Assembly: GCF_017356015.1 (NCBI RefSeq)
Contig: NZ_JAFIQV010000035.1
Span: 1 to 64,000 of the forward strand
Length of the DNA: 64,000 nucleotides
From: Azospirillum sp. SYSU D00513
GTDB taxonomy: Bacteria > Pseudomonadota > Alphaproteobacteria > Azospirillales > Azospirillaceae
Direction: 5' to 3'
Part shown: positions 17,926 to 26,743 of the stretch, in pieces
Layout: each line of letters begins with the position of its first letter
Numbering within the stretch: position 1 is the stretch's first letter
Notes under the pieces: model-generated
What the model saw: only the letters and a program-made list of their open reading frames with translations
What the model was told of the DNA's origin: nothing
Databases searched by the model: none
Program-made: the position numbers and the translations under genes

Positions 17926-18573
17926 ATGGACGTGACGACCCTGGAAGCGCTGATCGCCTTCACCCTGGCTGCCGGTCTGGTGACGGTGACGCCGGGACTG
18001 GACACGGCCCTGGTCCTGCGGACCGCCGCCGTCGAGGGCGGACGGCGGGCGTTCCTCGCGGGGATCGGGATCTGCGCCGGCTGCCTCGCCTGGGGGCTCA
18101 TCGCCGCCTTCGGGCTCGGCGCCCTCCTGGCGGCTTCGGAGACGGCCTACACGGTTCTGCGCTGGGCCGGTGCGGCCTACCTGTTCTATCTGGGCGGCCG
18201 GATGGTGATCAAGGCCAGGTCCGGCCTGGACGGGATGGACGGGGGCGACGGCATCGAGCCCGGCGCAACGCCGGGGGGATGGCTCGTCCGCGGCTTCGTC
18301 ACGAACATCCTCAACCCGAAGGTCGGCGTGTTCTACGTGACCTTCCTGCCCCAATTCGTGCCCGCCGGCGCGGACGTGCTGTCCTTCACGGTCCTGCTCG
18401 CCACGATCCATGCTCTCGAGGGCATCCTCTGGTTCGCCGCACTCATCGCCGCCACCCGCCCCATGGCGAGGATGCTTCGCCGCCCGGGCATCGTTCGCGC
18501 CCTGGACCGCCTCACCGGCGGGGTGCTGATCGTCTTCGGCCTGAAGCTGCTGCTGGACGCGCGGCGCGCATGA
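17926..18573 (+). CDS. LysE/RhtB family amino-acid exporter
   Basis: A 215-residue inner-membrane exporter with about six hydrophobic segments. The N-terminal signature VTPGLDTALVLRTAAVEGGR matches the LysE/RhtB pattern (P-G-P/L-D at the end of helix 1, then Arg and Gly). FVTNILNPKVGVFYVTFLPQ is the other conserved block, with Asn and Pro. Substrates in this family include lysine, threonine, homoserine and leucine, and cannot be told apart here. AGGAAAGGA upstream of ATG 17926 decides the start. No LysG-like activator gene is adjacent. Confidence 0.9.
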   Translation: MDVTTLEALIAFTLAAGLVTVTPGLDTALVLRTAAVEGGRRAFLAGIGICAGCLAWGLIAAFGLGALLAASETAYTVLRWAGAAYLFYLGGRMVIKARSGLDGMDGGDGIEPGATPGGWLVRGFVTNILNPKVGVFYVTFLPQFVPAGADVLSFTVLLATIHALEGILWFAALIAATRPMARMLRRPGIVRALDRLTGGVLIVFGLKLLLDARRA

Positions 18574-19254
18574 GGCAGGGCCGGACGGGCGTCCGGCAGG
18601 AGGGCCGGGGATGCAGCGACATGAGTTCCACCTGGGGCCACAGGAACTGATCGCTGATCCATGACGCCCACAGCCGGCCATTGCGGACCGATGATCTTCG
18701 CCATGACATGCTTTTCCGCCGCCCGTCGGGCGCGCCTGAGGGGCACGAGTGAGCGGTCACGCGTGAGGACACCTACCGGGAACGGCGGGCCTGCCCGTCG
18801 CCACGAAGATCATGGGGATGGTCCGTGGCCTGGCATCCCTCCTTTACCTCAGGATGCTGATCCAGACCGTCGCTGGTGGTGGCTGGTCACGTAACGAGAT
18901 TTTGCGCATGGTGATGGCGGCCTTCATTCCAGTCGGTGCCTTCCTGAATGACGACCGGCATCGTCGTCGCCGTTCTCGCGATCGCTGGCCTCGTGATCGT
19001 CGAGCCGTTCTGACAATGCGTTTGCAATCGGACCGCCCCAGCGGCTGCCAATCGGACAGAAACTTCGCCGATTACGCCCAGCCCTGATGTGGGACCATGC
19101 TGCGGCTCCATCGTTACCTGAAGCATCGCGGTGCATCGCAGCATGCTCATCGCGGCAGCATCCAATAGTCATAGGCACTAATATCATCGTTGATCAGCGT
19201 GCCTGCTCCAACGTTTAATGGCGATCCGAGTAACCGAAGCCGGATCGCTGAGTA
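18574..19254. other. Gene-poor 680-base region
   Basis: No gene of convincing composition is present. Short open frames on both strands lack ribosome binding sites and homology that I recognise. A 21-codon frame at 18948-19013 (+) encodes a wholly hydrophobic peptide, MTTGIVVAVLAIAGLVIVEP then F, but has no Shine-Dalgarno. Base composition falls toward the right end, where the promoter of the receiver gene must lie (TTGATC near 19191). The region may be decayed sequence. Confidence 0.4.
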
Positions 19255-19614
19255 ATGACGCAGCACGTGATTGTGGCAGAGGACGAAGGGCTCATTGCTC
19301 TTGGATATAAATACGTCCTAGTTGAGGCGGGTTACAAGGTGACGTGCTGCCCTGATGGAGTAAAGGCTCTCGAAGCATTCCGCAAAACCTCGGCTGATCT
19401 GATTCTAACCGATCTCCGGATGCCCAATCTGGACGGGCTTGGGCTCGTTGAACAAGTCCGCCAGATAAGCCCCGATGTCCCGGTAATCATTGCGTCAGGT
19501 CATGTCACCCCGGACAGTGCCATCCCGAATTCCACCGGTGCTTTCACGTCGATTGTAATGAAGCCCGTGTGCTATCGGGCTCTGCTGAAAGCGGTCAAGG
19601 CTGCACTTTCCTGA
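19255..19614 (+). CDS. Stand-alone receiver (CheY-like) response regulator
   Basis: A 119-residue single-domain receiver. It shows the acidic pair EDE (residues 9-11), the phosphoacceptor Asp in LILTDLRMPNLDGLG (about 53), the switch Ser/Thr near IIASGH and the Lys in MKPV. There is no output domain, so it must act through protein contact or as a phosphate relay or sink. Its codon usage and AT content (ATA, TTG and CTA codons) differ visibly from the flanking genes, suggesting recent acquisition. No partner kinase is adjacent; hybrid kinases lie several kilobases away. Confidence 0.88.
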   Translation: MTQHVIVAEDEGLIALGYKYVLVEAGYKVTCCPDGVKALEAFRKTSADLILTDLRMPNLDGLGLVEQVRQISPDVPVIIASGHVTPDSAIPNSTGAFTSIVMKPVCYRALLKAVKAALS

Positions 19615-19811
19615 CCAATAGGCCGCTCTGCTTCATGGAAATACTCCATCGGGCGGTGAAGCTCCGGCTGGACGCAGACACGACCGGATTCGGGAGGTCG
19701 AGCCTTCCTCGAAGATGGTTTCGCGGGTCAGGAGTGATTGAGGGAAACGACGGTGGACTCCCGCGCGGGCGCCACGAATACTGGTCCGGCCCGAACCCCG
19801 GAGGTCCCAGC

Positions 19812-20600
19812 ATGGCCCACGCCTTCGAACCCGCCCGGTCTTCCGCCGGACCCAACCAGCCCGATCTGGACACCGACGCCGTCCGGCAGGCCAGGATCGA
19901 CCTCGCGGCCTGCTTCCGCATGGCCGCCCGCCACGGGCTCGAGGAGGGGATCTGCAACCATTTCTCCGCCCTGGTGCCGGGCTATGACGACCTCTTCATC
20001 GTCAATCCCTACGGCTACGCCTTCAGCGAACTGACCGCTTCGAAGCTGCTGGTCTGCGACTTCCACGGCAACGTGGTCGCCGGGGAAGGCCGGCCCGAGG
20101 CCACGGCCTTCTACATCCACGCCCGCATCCACAAGGCGATTCCGCGCGCACGCGCGGTCTTCCACACCCACATGCCCTACGCCACCGCGCTGGCGATGAC
20201 CGAGGACGACCCGCTCATCTTCGCCGGCCAGACGGCGCTGAAGTTTTATGGGCGCACCGCCGTGGACCGGAACTACAACGGGCTTGCCCTGGATGAGCGC
20301 GAGGGCGACCGCATCGCGGGTGCCGTCGGCGACGCCGACATCGTCTTCATGAAGCATCACGGCGTCATGGTCCTCGGTCCGACCATCGCCGAGGCCTGGG
20401 ACGACCTCTATTACCTGGAGCGCGCCTGTCAGGTTCAGTGCATCGCTCTGTCCACCGGGCGCAAGGTGCTGCCCGTGGCGCCAGGGATCGCCGAGGCTGC
20501 CTACCGCCAGATGCGCGACGGCGATCCGGAATCCGCCCGGCTCCATCTGGACTCCGTCAAGCGGAGGCTGGACGCCGAGGAACCCGCCTACCGGAGCTGA
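19812..20600 (+). CDS. Class II aldolase/adducin family protein
   Basis: A 262-residue cytoplasmic protein with the class II aldolase fold, related to fuculose-phosphate aldolase and adducin heads. The metal-binding histidines are visible in VFHTHMPYATALAM, and a third in MKHHGVMVLG. The Gly-rich start LEEGICNHFSALVPG fits the family. Proteins of this length with AFEPARS-like leaders are usually annotated only as aldolases, since the substrate is not known. GGAGG seven bases before ATG 19812 fixes the start; the frame is open further upstream but non-coding in character. It converges on the transglutaminase gene. Confidence 0.88.
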   Translation: MAHAFEPARSSAGPNQPDLDTDAVRQARIDLAACFRMAARHGLEEGICNHFSALVPGYDDLFIVNPYGYAFSELTASKLLVCDFHGNVVAGEGRPEATAFYIHARIHKAIPRARAVFHTHMPYATALAMTEDDPLIFAGQTALKFYGRTAVDRNYNGLALDEREGDRIAGAVGDADIVFMKHHGVMVLGPTIAEAWDDLYYLERACQVQCIALSTGRKVLPVAPGIAEAAYRQMRDGDPESARLHLDSVKRRLDAEEPAYRS

Positions 20601-20647
20601 CGACTCAAGGCGTGCCTTGCCCCATTCCACCGACCGGGCACGCCCCC

Positions 20648-21460
20648 TTACGGAGCGGGGACCTCGTCCGTCCACACCTTGAAGGAGGCGAGCGTGGCCG
20701 GGCCGAAGGAATTGGTCAGAGGAACGTCGGCGGCGTCCCGCCCCTGCCCCATGAGGATGCGCCCGATGCGCGGAACAAGGTTGCGCGGGTCGAAGCTGTA
20801 CCAGCGCCCGTCCAGATAGGCCTCGAACCAGCCCGCGAAATCCATCGGCGATTCCGAAACCGGGACGCCGATATCGCCGATGTAGCCCGTGCAGTAGCGG
20901 GCGGGGATGTTCATGCAGCGGCAGAAGGCCACTGCCAGATGCGCGTAGTCGCGGCAGACGCCCTTGCCCTCGACGAAGGCATCATGGGCCGTCTTGGTCG
21001 GGCGGGCGTGTTCGTAGCCGAAGGTGATGTGGTTGTGGACGAAGTCGCAGATCGCCTGGACGCGCCCCCAGCCCTCCGGCGTCCTGCCGAACAGGTCCCA
21101 GGCCGTCTGCGACAGGCGGTCCGTTTCGCAGTAGCGGCTGCCCATGAGGAACAGCAGGACATCGGAGGGGAGATTCTGCACCGGCGTCTGCCGGGCGGTG
21201 GGCACAACCGGATCGGGCTCGCCCGTGTCGTACAGAAGTGCGTTGGTCGAAATCCGGATCCGGCCCGCCGGGGCCACGATCCGGCTGCACCAGTTTCCGT
21301 AGCTGTCGCGGTAGCCCACGACCGGCACCGGCGGGTCGGTGACGACGAAATCCGGGGTGATCAGGTTCGAGGCGCGCGTGTAATGCACGTTCAGCATCAG
21401 AACCATGGGGGTGGGCTGCGGGCAGTCGTAGATCATTTCGCAGCCGACACGGATGTGCAT
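20648..21460 (-). CDS. Transglutaminase-like family protein
   Basis: A 270-residue cytoplasmic protein of the bacterial transglutaminase-like (cysteine protease fold) group. An N-terminal beta domain (about 1-100) precedes the catalytic core. The Cys is in GKGVCRDYAHLAVAFCR, the His/Asp partners are within the segment DFAGWFEAYLDGRWYSFDPR. Close relatives are often linked to proteins acting on peptides or circular amides, but the substrate is unknown. AAGGAG upstream of ATG 21460 decides the start. The frame ends 48 bases from the convergent aldolase stop. Confidence 0.88.
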   Translation of the reverse strand: MHIRVGCEMIYDCPQPTPMVLMLNVHYTRASNLITPDFVVTDPPVPVVGYRDSYGNWCSRIVAPAGRIRISTNALLYDTGEPDPVVPTARQTPVQNLPSDVLLFLMGSRYCETDRLSQTAWDLFGRTPEGWGRVQAICDFVHNHITFGYEHARPTKTAHDAFVEGKGVCRDYAHLAVAFCRCMNIPARYCTGYIGDIGVPVSESPMDFAGWFEAYLDGRWYSFDPRNLVPRIGRILMGQGRDAADVPLTNSFGPATLASFKVWTDEVPAP

Positions 21461-21551
21461 CGGGGACTCCTTGCATGAGGGTGTCGGCGCGGCGCATTCC
21501 GATCCAGTGACCGTACCTGGCGGATGCAGCGGTGCAGAAGACAAAGGGCGC

Positions 21552-21585
21552 AAAAAACGAAAGGGCGGCCGAAGCCGCCCTTTCG
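21552..21585 (-). terminator. Terminator of the cold-shock gene
   Basis: A perfect 12-base stem (21558-21569 with 21574-21585) closes a UUCG tetraloop in the minus-strand RNA and is followed by TTTTTT. It starts about 20 bases after the csp stop, and is one of the strongest terminators in the window. Confidence 0.92.
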
Positions 21586-21606
21586 CACTGCCGTGTTCCG
21601 CGTCGC

Positions 21607-21816
21607 TCAGAGAGCGCGCAGGTTCTCGGCGGACACCTTGTCGCGACGCGGGTCGCGGACGGCCTCGAAGGAGACCTTCTGCCCCTCGTTGAGGTTGCCG
21701 AGACCGGCGCGCTCGACGGCGGAGATGTGGACGAAGACGTCGGCGGTGCCGTCATCCGGCTGGATGAAGCCGAAGCCCTTGGTCGAATTGAACCACTTCA
21801 CGGTACCGTTGGCCAT
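21607..21816 (-). CDS. Cold-shock protein (CspA family)
   Basis: A 69-residue single cold-shock domain that binds single-stranded RNA and DNA and melts mRNA structure. Both RNA-binding motifs are intact: KGFGFIQPDDG (RNP1) and DVFVHISAV (RNP2). It starts at ATG 21816 with the canonical MANGTVKWFN. The start is preceded by a leader of about 200 bases and followed by a strong terminator, so it is monocistronic. Many such genes are cold-induced through their leader, but this cannot be told from sequence. Confidence 0.95.
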   Translation of the reverse strand: MANGTVKWFNSTKGFGFIQPDDGTADVFVHISAVERAGLGNLNEGQKVSFEAVRDPRRDKVSAENLRAL

Positions 21817-22043
21817 GGGTCTGTTCCCTATTCTGGCGTTGCCCCCCGCGCGACATGCGCCAGGGGCATCAAACTCACTTCGGGAAGAGACCCGACCCCC
21901 TTGCGGAGACCGGAGTAGCGTAGCCCAGAGCAACCTCGATGTCCGGAAGATGGGGCATGGGGCCTCCCCGTACAAGCGCAATCCCCCGGCGGGGCGGCAG
22001 GACAGCCATGCCCCCGCCATGACCGGCCGTCATGTCCTCCCGA

Positions 22044-24479
22044 TCACGCCCCGCCCGCCGCCCGCACCGTTCCGGCCAGCGCCACGTCGAGCACGTGGAG
22101 CAGTTCATCAATCCGGTAGGGCTTGGCGAGGATGCGCACCCCCTCGGCTCGGGCGACCGTCTCGCTGTAGCCGGTGGCGAGCACCACCGGCAGGCCGGGA
22201 CGCAGACGGGCCGCCTCCCGTGCCAGATCCACGCCGTTCAGCCGGCCCGGCATCACCACGTCGGAGAACAGCAGGTCGATGCGCGCCCGGCTCATCAGCA
22301 GGGGCAAGGCCTCGTCCGCCGTGGCGACCCGCGCCACCTCGTAGCCGCTGTCCTCCAGCGCGGCGGCGACGGTCGAGGACACGACCGGATCATCCTCCAC
22401 CAGCAGCACGCGGCCGCTCCCGCGCGCGACGGCGGGTATCGCGGCGCCCTTGGCCTCGGCGGCCCTGGGCGGAGCCTCGGCCGAGCGGCGCAGCAGCAGC
22501 GTGATGGTGGTGCCCTGCCCCTCCTCGCTGTCGATGATGGCGGTGCCACCGGCCTGACGGGCAAGCCCGTAGACCTGGGCGAGGCCGAGGCCGGAGCCCT
22601 TGCCGACCTCCTTGGTGGTGAAGAACGGGTCGAAGGCGCGGGCGCGGACCTCCGCCGGCATGCCGGTGCCGTTGTCGGCGATGGAGAGCTGCACGAACTC
22701 GCCCTCCAGCCCCGACGGGTCGCCCGGTTCCAGCGTCACGTTGACGGCGCTGATCGCCAGCCGCCCGCCGTCGGGCATGGCGTCGCGGGCGTTGACCGCC
22801 AGATTGATCAGCGCCAGCTCGAACTGCGTCGGGTCCAGCTCCACCGGCCACAGGCCGGGGCCGAAGCGTGTCGTCAGCCGGATATCGGCCCGCAAGGCCC
22901 GCTCCAGCAGGCCGGACATGCCGAGCAGCCTGTCCCTGAGATCGATGGTCTCGGACCGCAGCCCCTCGCGCCGGGCGAAGGCCATGAGCTGCTGGACCAG
23001 CTTCGCCCCCCGGTCCACGGCCTGCTGGCCGGCCTCCAGCAGCGGCTTCACCTTGGGTTCGTCGGTGCGCCGGCCGATCATGGTCAGGCAGCCGCCCAGC
23101 GCCTGGAGCAGGTTGTTGAAGTCGTGCGCGACCCCGCCGGTGAGCTGCCCCACCGCCTCCAGCTTCTGCGCCTGGCGAAGCTGCTCCTCGGCCTGCCGCA
23201 GGGCCTCCTCGCGCTCCTTCTCGACCGTCACGTCGCGGCCGACGGCATGGACGAGCCCGCCGTCCGGCACGGAGGTCCAGGACACCCAGCGATAGCCGCC
23301 CTCCCTGTCGCGCACACGGACCTCGAAGCGCCGGGTGATGCGCCCCTCCGACTGCTGGCCGAGTTCCGCGATGGTCGCGTCCCGGTCCTCGGGATGCACC
23401 AGCTCGTAGCAGGGACGGCCCAGCACATCCGCCTCCGACCAGCCGAGAACGGCGCCCCAGGCCGGGTTGATCGCCGTGATGGTTCCATCCAGCCGGTGCA
23501 CCAGCATGAAGTCGGTCGAAAGACGCCACATGCGGTCGCGGTCGGCGGTCCGCTCCGTGATCTGCCGCCCCAGCGATTCGTTCAGCTCGGCGAGCGCCCG
23601 GACGGCGGAGGTCTGGTCCTCGATGTCCGTGCTGCTCCCCACCCACCGCAGGATCGCTCCGGCCGCGTCCCGCACGGCCACCGCGCGCACGAGGTGCCAG
23701 CGCCAGGCACCGTCCGCGCGCCGGATCCGGAACTCGGCTTCGTACACGCTGCCCGAGGAGAGGGCGGCTTCCCAGCGCGCGGCCGCAGTGGAGAGATCGT
23801 CGGGATGCACGACGGCCTTCCAGCCGTCCCGTCCGCCGATGTCCGCGGCGGCGTCGCCGATATACCCGGGCACGCGCTCGTTGAACCAGTCGATCTCGCC
23901 GGCCGGCGTGGCGGTCCAGACCTGCACCGGCATCGCCTGCGCCATGGTGCGGAACTGCGCCTCGCTGGCGCGGACCGCCTGCTCGGCGCACACCTTCCCG
24001 GTGGTCTCCACCACGATGGCGATGACGCCGATGGGTGCGCCCTGCTCGTCCAGCACGGGCGAATAGTCCAGGTTCATCCAGACCTGTTCCGGCACGCCGT
24101 GCCGGTGCAGGGTCAGTTCCTGGTCCTGGTAGGACAGCGTCCCGCCGGCCAGCCCAATCTTCATCACATGGTCGTTGAAATCGGCGACCTCGGGCCAGCC
24201 CTCGCGCACCTTGGACCCGAGCAGCCGGGGGTGGCGCCCGCCGGCGAATCCCGAATAGGCGTCGTTGTAGATCATGACGCCCTCCTCGCCCCAGAGCGTC
24301 ACGATGGGCACGGGCGAGCGCAGGATAAGCCCGACCGTCGTCCTCACCGTCTGCGGCCAGCCGCCGATGGGGCCAAGCGGCGTGGATCCCCAGTCGAATC
24401 GCTCGATGAGCCCGCCCAGTTCGCCGCCCCCGGCCAGAAACCCATGTTCCGGCCGTGCGGCTGAAGGTCCAATCGTCAT
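22044..24479 (-). CDS. Multi-PAS hybrid sensor histidine kinase with receiver
   Basis: An 811-residue soluble signalling protein without membrane helices. It begins with a PAS-like segment (ERFDWGSTPLGPIGGWPQTV, a motif seen in many Rhodospirillales kinases). Two or three more PAS/PAC units follow to about residue 440 (WFNERVPGYIGDAAAD, PAWGAVLGWSEADVLG). The kinase core has GGVAHDFNNLLQALGG with the phosphoacceptor His, then ATP-binding motifs DNGTGMP and GKGSGLGLAQVYGLA. A C-terminal receiver has the Asp in LLFSDVVMPGRLNG. The architecture is like that of the kinases at 26744 and 40895. The partner regulator is not known. Confidence 0.9.
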   Translation of the reverse strand: MTIGPSAARPEHGFLAGGGELGGLIERFDWGSTPLGPIGGWPQTVRTTVGLILRSPVPIVTLWGEEGVMIYNDAYSGFAGGRHPRLLGSKVREGWPEVADFNDHVMKIGLAGGTLSYQDQELTLHRHGVPEQVWMNLDYSPVLDEQGAPIGVIAIVVETTGKVCAEQAVRASEAQFRTMAQAMPVQVWTATPAGEIDWFNERVPGYIGDAAADIGGRDGWKAVVHPDDLSTAAARWEAALSSGSVYEAEFRIRRADGAWRWHLVRAVAVRDAAGAILRWVGSSTDIEDQTSAVRALAELNESLGRQITERTADRDRMWRLSTDFMLVHRLDGTITAINPAWGAVLGWSEADVLGRPCYELVHPEDRDATIAELGQQSEGRITRRFEVRVRDREGGYRWVSWTSVPDGGLVHAVGRDVTVEKEREEALRQAEEQLRQAQKLEAVGQLTGGVAHDFNNLLQALGGCLTMIGRRTDEPKVKPLLEAGQQAVDRGAKLVQQLMAFARREGLRSETIDLRDRLLGMSGLLERALRADIRLTTRFGPGLWPVELDPTQFELALINLAVNARDAMPDGGRLAISAVNVTLEPGDPSGLEGEFVQLSIADNGTGMPAEVRARAFDPFFTTKEVGKGSGLGLAQVYGLARQAGGTAIIDSEEGQGTTITLLLRRSAEAPPRAAEAKGAAIPAVARGSGRVLLVEDDPVVSSTVAAALEDSGYEVARVATADEALPLLMSRARIDLLFSDVVMPGRLNGVDLAREAARLRPGLPVVLATGYSETVARAEGVRILAKPYRIDELLHVLDVALAGTVRAAGGA

Positions 24480-24615
24480 GCCGGATCGCGAGGTTCCAGG
24501 TAATCGTCCGGCAGATTAGCACGCCAGGTCCGCTACACGAAATCTGACCATCGGACGGGTGATGCCGGCCCCATGGGACCGGCATCCGAAAAGCGATTCC
24601 CGTCCCGCTCCCCAG

Positions 24616-25617
24616 CTACAGCGCGGGCGTCCACTGCACCGGCACCATCCGGTACCCGTTGCCTTCCTTCGCGATGAAGCCCGTAGCGGGGAAAGGCGCG
24701 TGATAGAAGGCCACCTGCGCGCGCTCCGCCGCGACCATGTCCAGCATCCGGTGGCGGGTGGCGCGGGCCTGGTCGGCGTCCATGTCGAACACCGCCGACC
24801 AGTCGGGATTGCGGACGAACAGGGCCGGATGGTTGGTGATGTCCGACATCACCATCAGCTTGCCGTTGCCCGACGACACCATGAAGGCGGTGTGTCCGGG
24901 CGTGTGGCCCGTCGCCGCGACGCTGGTGATGCCCGGCGCGATCTCCTTGCCGTGCTCGTACTGCTTCACGTCCTTGGCGATCGGCCCGAAGACGCGCCGC
25001 GCCGTCTGGAAGCCGCCGCGCATGGCTTCCGGCGCCTGGTTCATGCGGGCATCGTCCATCCAGAACGCCCATTCGGCGGAGGGCACCATGACCTCCGCGT
25101 TCGGGAACACCGCCGTGCCGTCCTTCAGACGGAGGCCATTGATGTGGTCGCCGTGGAAATGGCTGATGATCACGGCATCGACCCGCGCGGGGTCGAAGCC
25201 GGCCGCGCGGAAGTTCCGCATCCAATGGCCGGTGGTGGGCGCGCCGGAATCGCCGTTGCCGGTGTCGATCAGCGTGACGCGCCCGCCATTCTCGATCACC
25301 AGCGTGTTGTAGGGAATGGGAAACTGGTTCGTCGGCAGGAAGGCCTCCCGCAGAGCCTGCTGCACCTGAGGCAGTTCGGCGTTGCGGACGAACCCCTCGG
25401 TCGGCCGGGACGCGAAGCCGTCATTGACCGCGGTGACCGTCATGTCACCGACCTTGTAGCGGTAGAAGCCGGGGGCTTGGCCGCCGGAAGCGGCGGACTG
25501 GCCGGCCGTGCCCTGGCCGGCGGCGGACTGCGTCTGTGCGAAGGCGGGGCTGCCGATGGCGGCCGCGGCGGCGAGCGCGGGGCCGGCGGCGAGAACGGAA
25601 CGGCGCGTCGTGGTCAT
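24616..25617 (-). CDS. Tat-exported metallo-beta-lactamase-fold hydrolase
   Basis: A 333-residue enzyme exported by the Tat path. The N-terminus has the twin-arginine signal TTTRRSVLAAGPALAAAAAI with a cleavage site near AFAQT. The mature part has a Gln/Ala/Gly-rich linker, then the MBL fold with the zinc motif HFHGDH and the later TGHTPGHTAF and MSDITNHPALF blocks. The substrate is unknown; relatives include lactonases and quorum-quenching enzymes, so this is not necessarily a beta-lactamase. GAGGAAGC precedes ATG 25617. A GC-rich hairpin (24562-24587) lies past the stop but lacks a T run. Confidence 0.9.
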   Translation of the reverse strand: MTTTRRSVLAAGPALAAAAAIGSPAFAQTQSAAGQGTAGQSAASGGQAPGFYRYKVGDMTVTAVNDGFASRPTEGFVRNAELPQVQQALREAFLPTNQFPIPYNTLVIENGGRVTLIDTGNGDSGAPTTGHWMRNFRAAGFDPARVDAVIISHFHGDHINGLRLKDGTAVFPNAEVMVPSAEWAFWMDDARMNQAPEAMRGGFQTARRVFGPIAKDVKQYEHGKEIAPGITSVAATGHTPGHTAFMVSSGNGKLMVMSDITNHPALFVRNPDWSAVFDMDADQARATRHRMLDMVAAERAQVAFYHAPFPATGFIAKEGNGYRMVPVQWTPAL

Positions 25618-25841
25618 GCTTCCTCGTCCGTGTTCTTGATTGGGGTCCGGAAGGCTCTCACAATTCCCGGCCGTGTCCCAGCGCCTTTGCCACCATCGGA
25701 GGGCCGGAACACGGCCCGAACGGCGGGGCGCACGCTCCTGCGTGGAAAAACTCCCGAAAACATTTGGCATCTCCGCCGCCCTCCGTAGCCTCACACCGTT
25801 CCCGGCATGCCGGATCCCTGGACGGTCCTGAGGAGATCCCA

Positions 25842-26051
25842 ATGAGCACTCCCAAAGCACTCACTCAGGCGCTCCCGCTTGCACTCGCCCCGGAACCGCC
25901 GTCACGCACGGATCCGGTGCCGGCGAAGCGGACCGGGCAGCCGCCCTCCGGCAAGGTCCCGTCCGGCAACGCCAACTCCGGCAATGCGCCTTCCGACAAC
26001 GGCGATCCTTATCATTTCGCCGCCCGTCTCGCCCACCGCCGCACGACCTGA
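25842..26051 (+). CDS. Small hypothetical protein
   Basis: A 69-residue protein I do not recognise. It has a Pro/Ala-rich N-terminus and a repetitive stretch of related units (PSGKVPSGNANSGNAPSDN), so it is probably disordered. The C-terminus FAARLAHRRTT may be helical. GAGGAG seven bases upstream of the ATG at 25842 supports translation. It is divergent from the MBL hydrolase gene, across a 224-base gap. No conserved domain is visible, so the call rests on the ribosome binding site and codon pattern. Confidence 0.5.
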   Translation: MSTPKALTQALPLALAPEPPSRTDPVPAKRTGQPPSGKVPSGNANSGNAPSDNGDPYHFAARLAHRRTT

Positions 26052-26211
26052 GGCTTTAATGGACGATGGCGCTCAACCGGCTCCCCGGCGGGTCTCGACG
26101 GCCCGCTCCACCATCGTCACCGCATGCTCCCCGTACCAGCGCGCCACCGCCCGGCACTCCCGCCCCGATCAGGTCGGCGCAGGCTTCCGCACCTTCACAG
26201 CCGCCTGACCC

Positions 26212-26649
26212 ATGATCCAGAAACGGGACGGCCGCCACGGCGGCCCCATGCTCTCGCAGGCGGAACGCGCACCCTCCATCGCGGTTGATCCCCGATTGGC
26301 AATTCCGGACGCGTGGATGGTGAAGGCGATGAACCCGACCGAAATCGATCTTTCCGGCTGGATCCTGCTGGCCGTGCGCGGCGAGCAGTATCTGATCGGG
26401 CATAGCGAGCAGACCGGCCGGCTGCTCCTGTCCTCCGCACTGGTCGAACTGGACCCGGCGGTCACGCCGGAATGGGCGGTGGCCGACGGCGGCGTGCGCT
26501 ACCGACTCCTGCCGCCGGGCGGCCTGCGCGAGACGCAGGATTACCGCGACGCCGCGGCGCTGCTGTCGGGCTCGCTCCAGTCCTGGGGAATCGCGGACGA
26601 GGAGCGGGAGCGGATCATGCGGCAGATTTTCGACACGCCCCAGTCCTGA
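26212..26649 (+). CDS. Hypothetical protein
   Basis: A protein of up to 145 residues that I do not recognise. Its middle reads WILLAVRGEQYLIGHSEQTG and ALVELDPAVTPEWAVADGG, a beta-rich pattern, followed by an acidic helical C-terminus DEERERIMRQIF. The start is uncertain: ATG codons at 26212, 26248 and 26329 are all in frame, and none has a clear Shine-Dalgarno. The first part reads less like protein, so the shorter 106-residue form (from 26329, MNPTEIDLSGW) is possible. It lies 94 bases before the HWE kinase gene, on the same strand. Confidence 0.6.
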   Translation: MIQKRDGRHGGPMLSQAERAPSIAVDPRLAIPDAWMVKAMNPTEIDLSGWILLAVRGEQYLIGHSEQTGRLLLSSALVELDPAVTPEWAVADGGVRYRLLPPGGLRETQDYRDAAALLSGSLQSWGIADEERERIMRQIFDTPQS

Positions 26650-26743
26650 ACGCCCGCTGGCCATTCGCGCTACACACAAGGGCGGGGTGGCGGCTCTCGG
26701 CCACCCCGCTAGATAAGTGGGAAAGGGATTTTCCGGATAGCCG

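Noticed and set aside
22032..24464. 810-codon plus-strand frame
   Set aside because: Shadow of the kinase on the minus strand, which has clear domain motifs.
24562..24587. GC-rich hairpin GATGCCGG/CCGGCATC past the MBL gene
   Set aside because: It has no T run and lies within a short gap between co-oriented genes, so a terminator role is not supported.
25762..25780. Sigma-54-like site TTGGCA-N8-GCC
   Set aside because: The -24 half is good, but the -12 half is poor (no TTGC), so it is probably chance.
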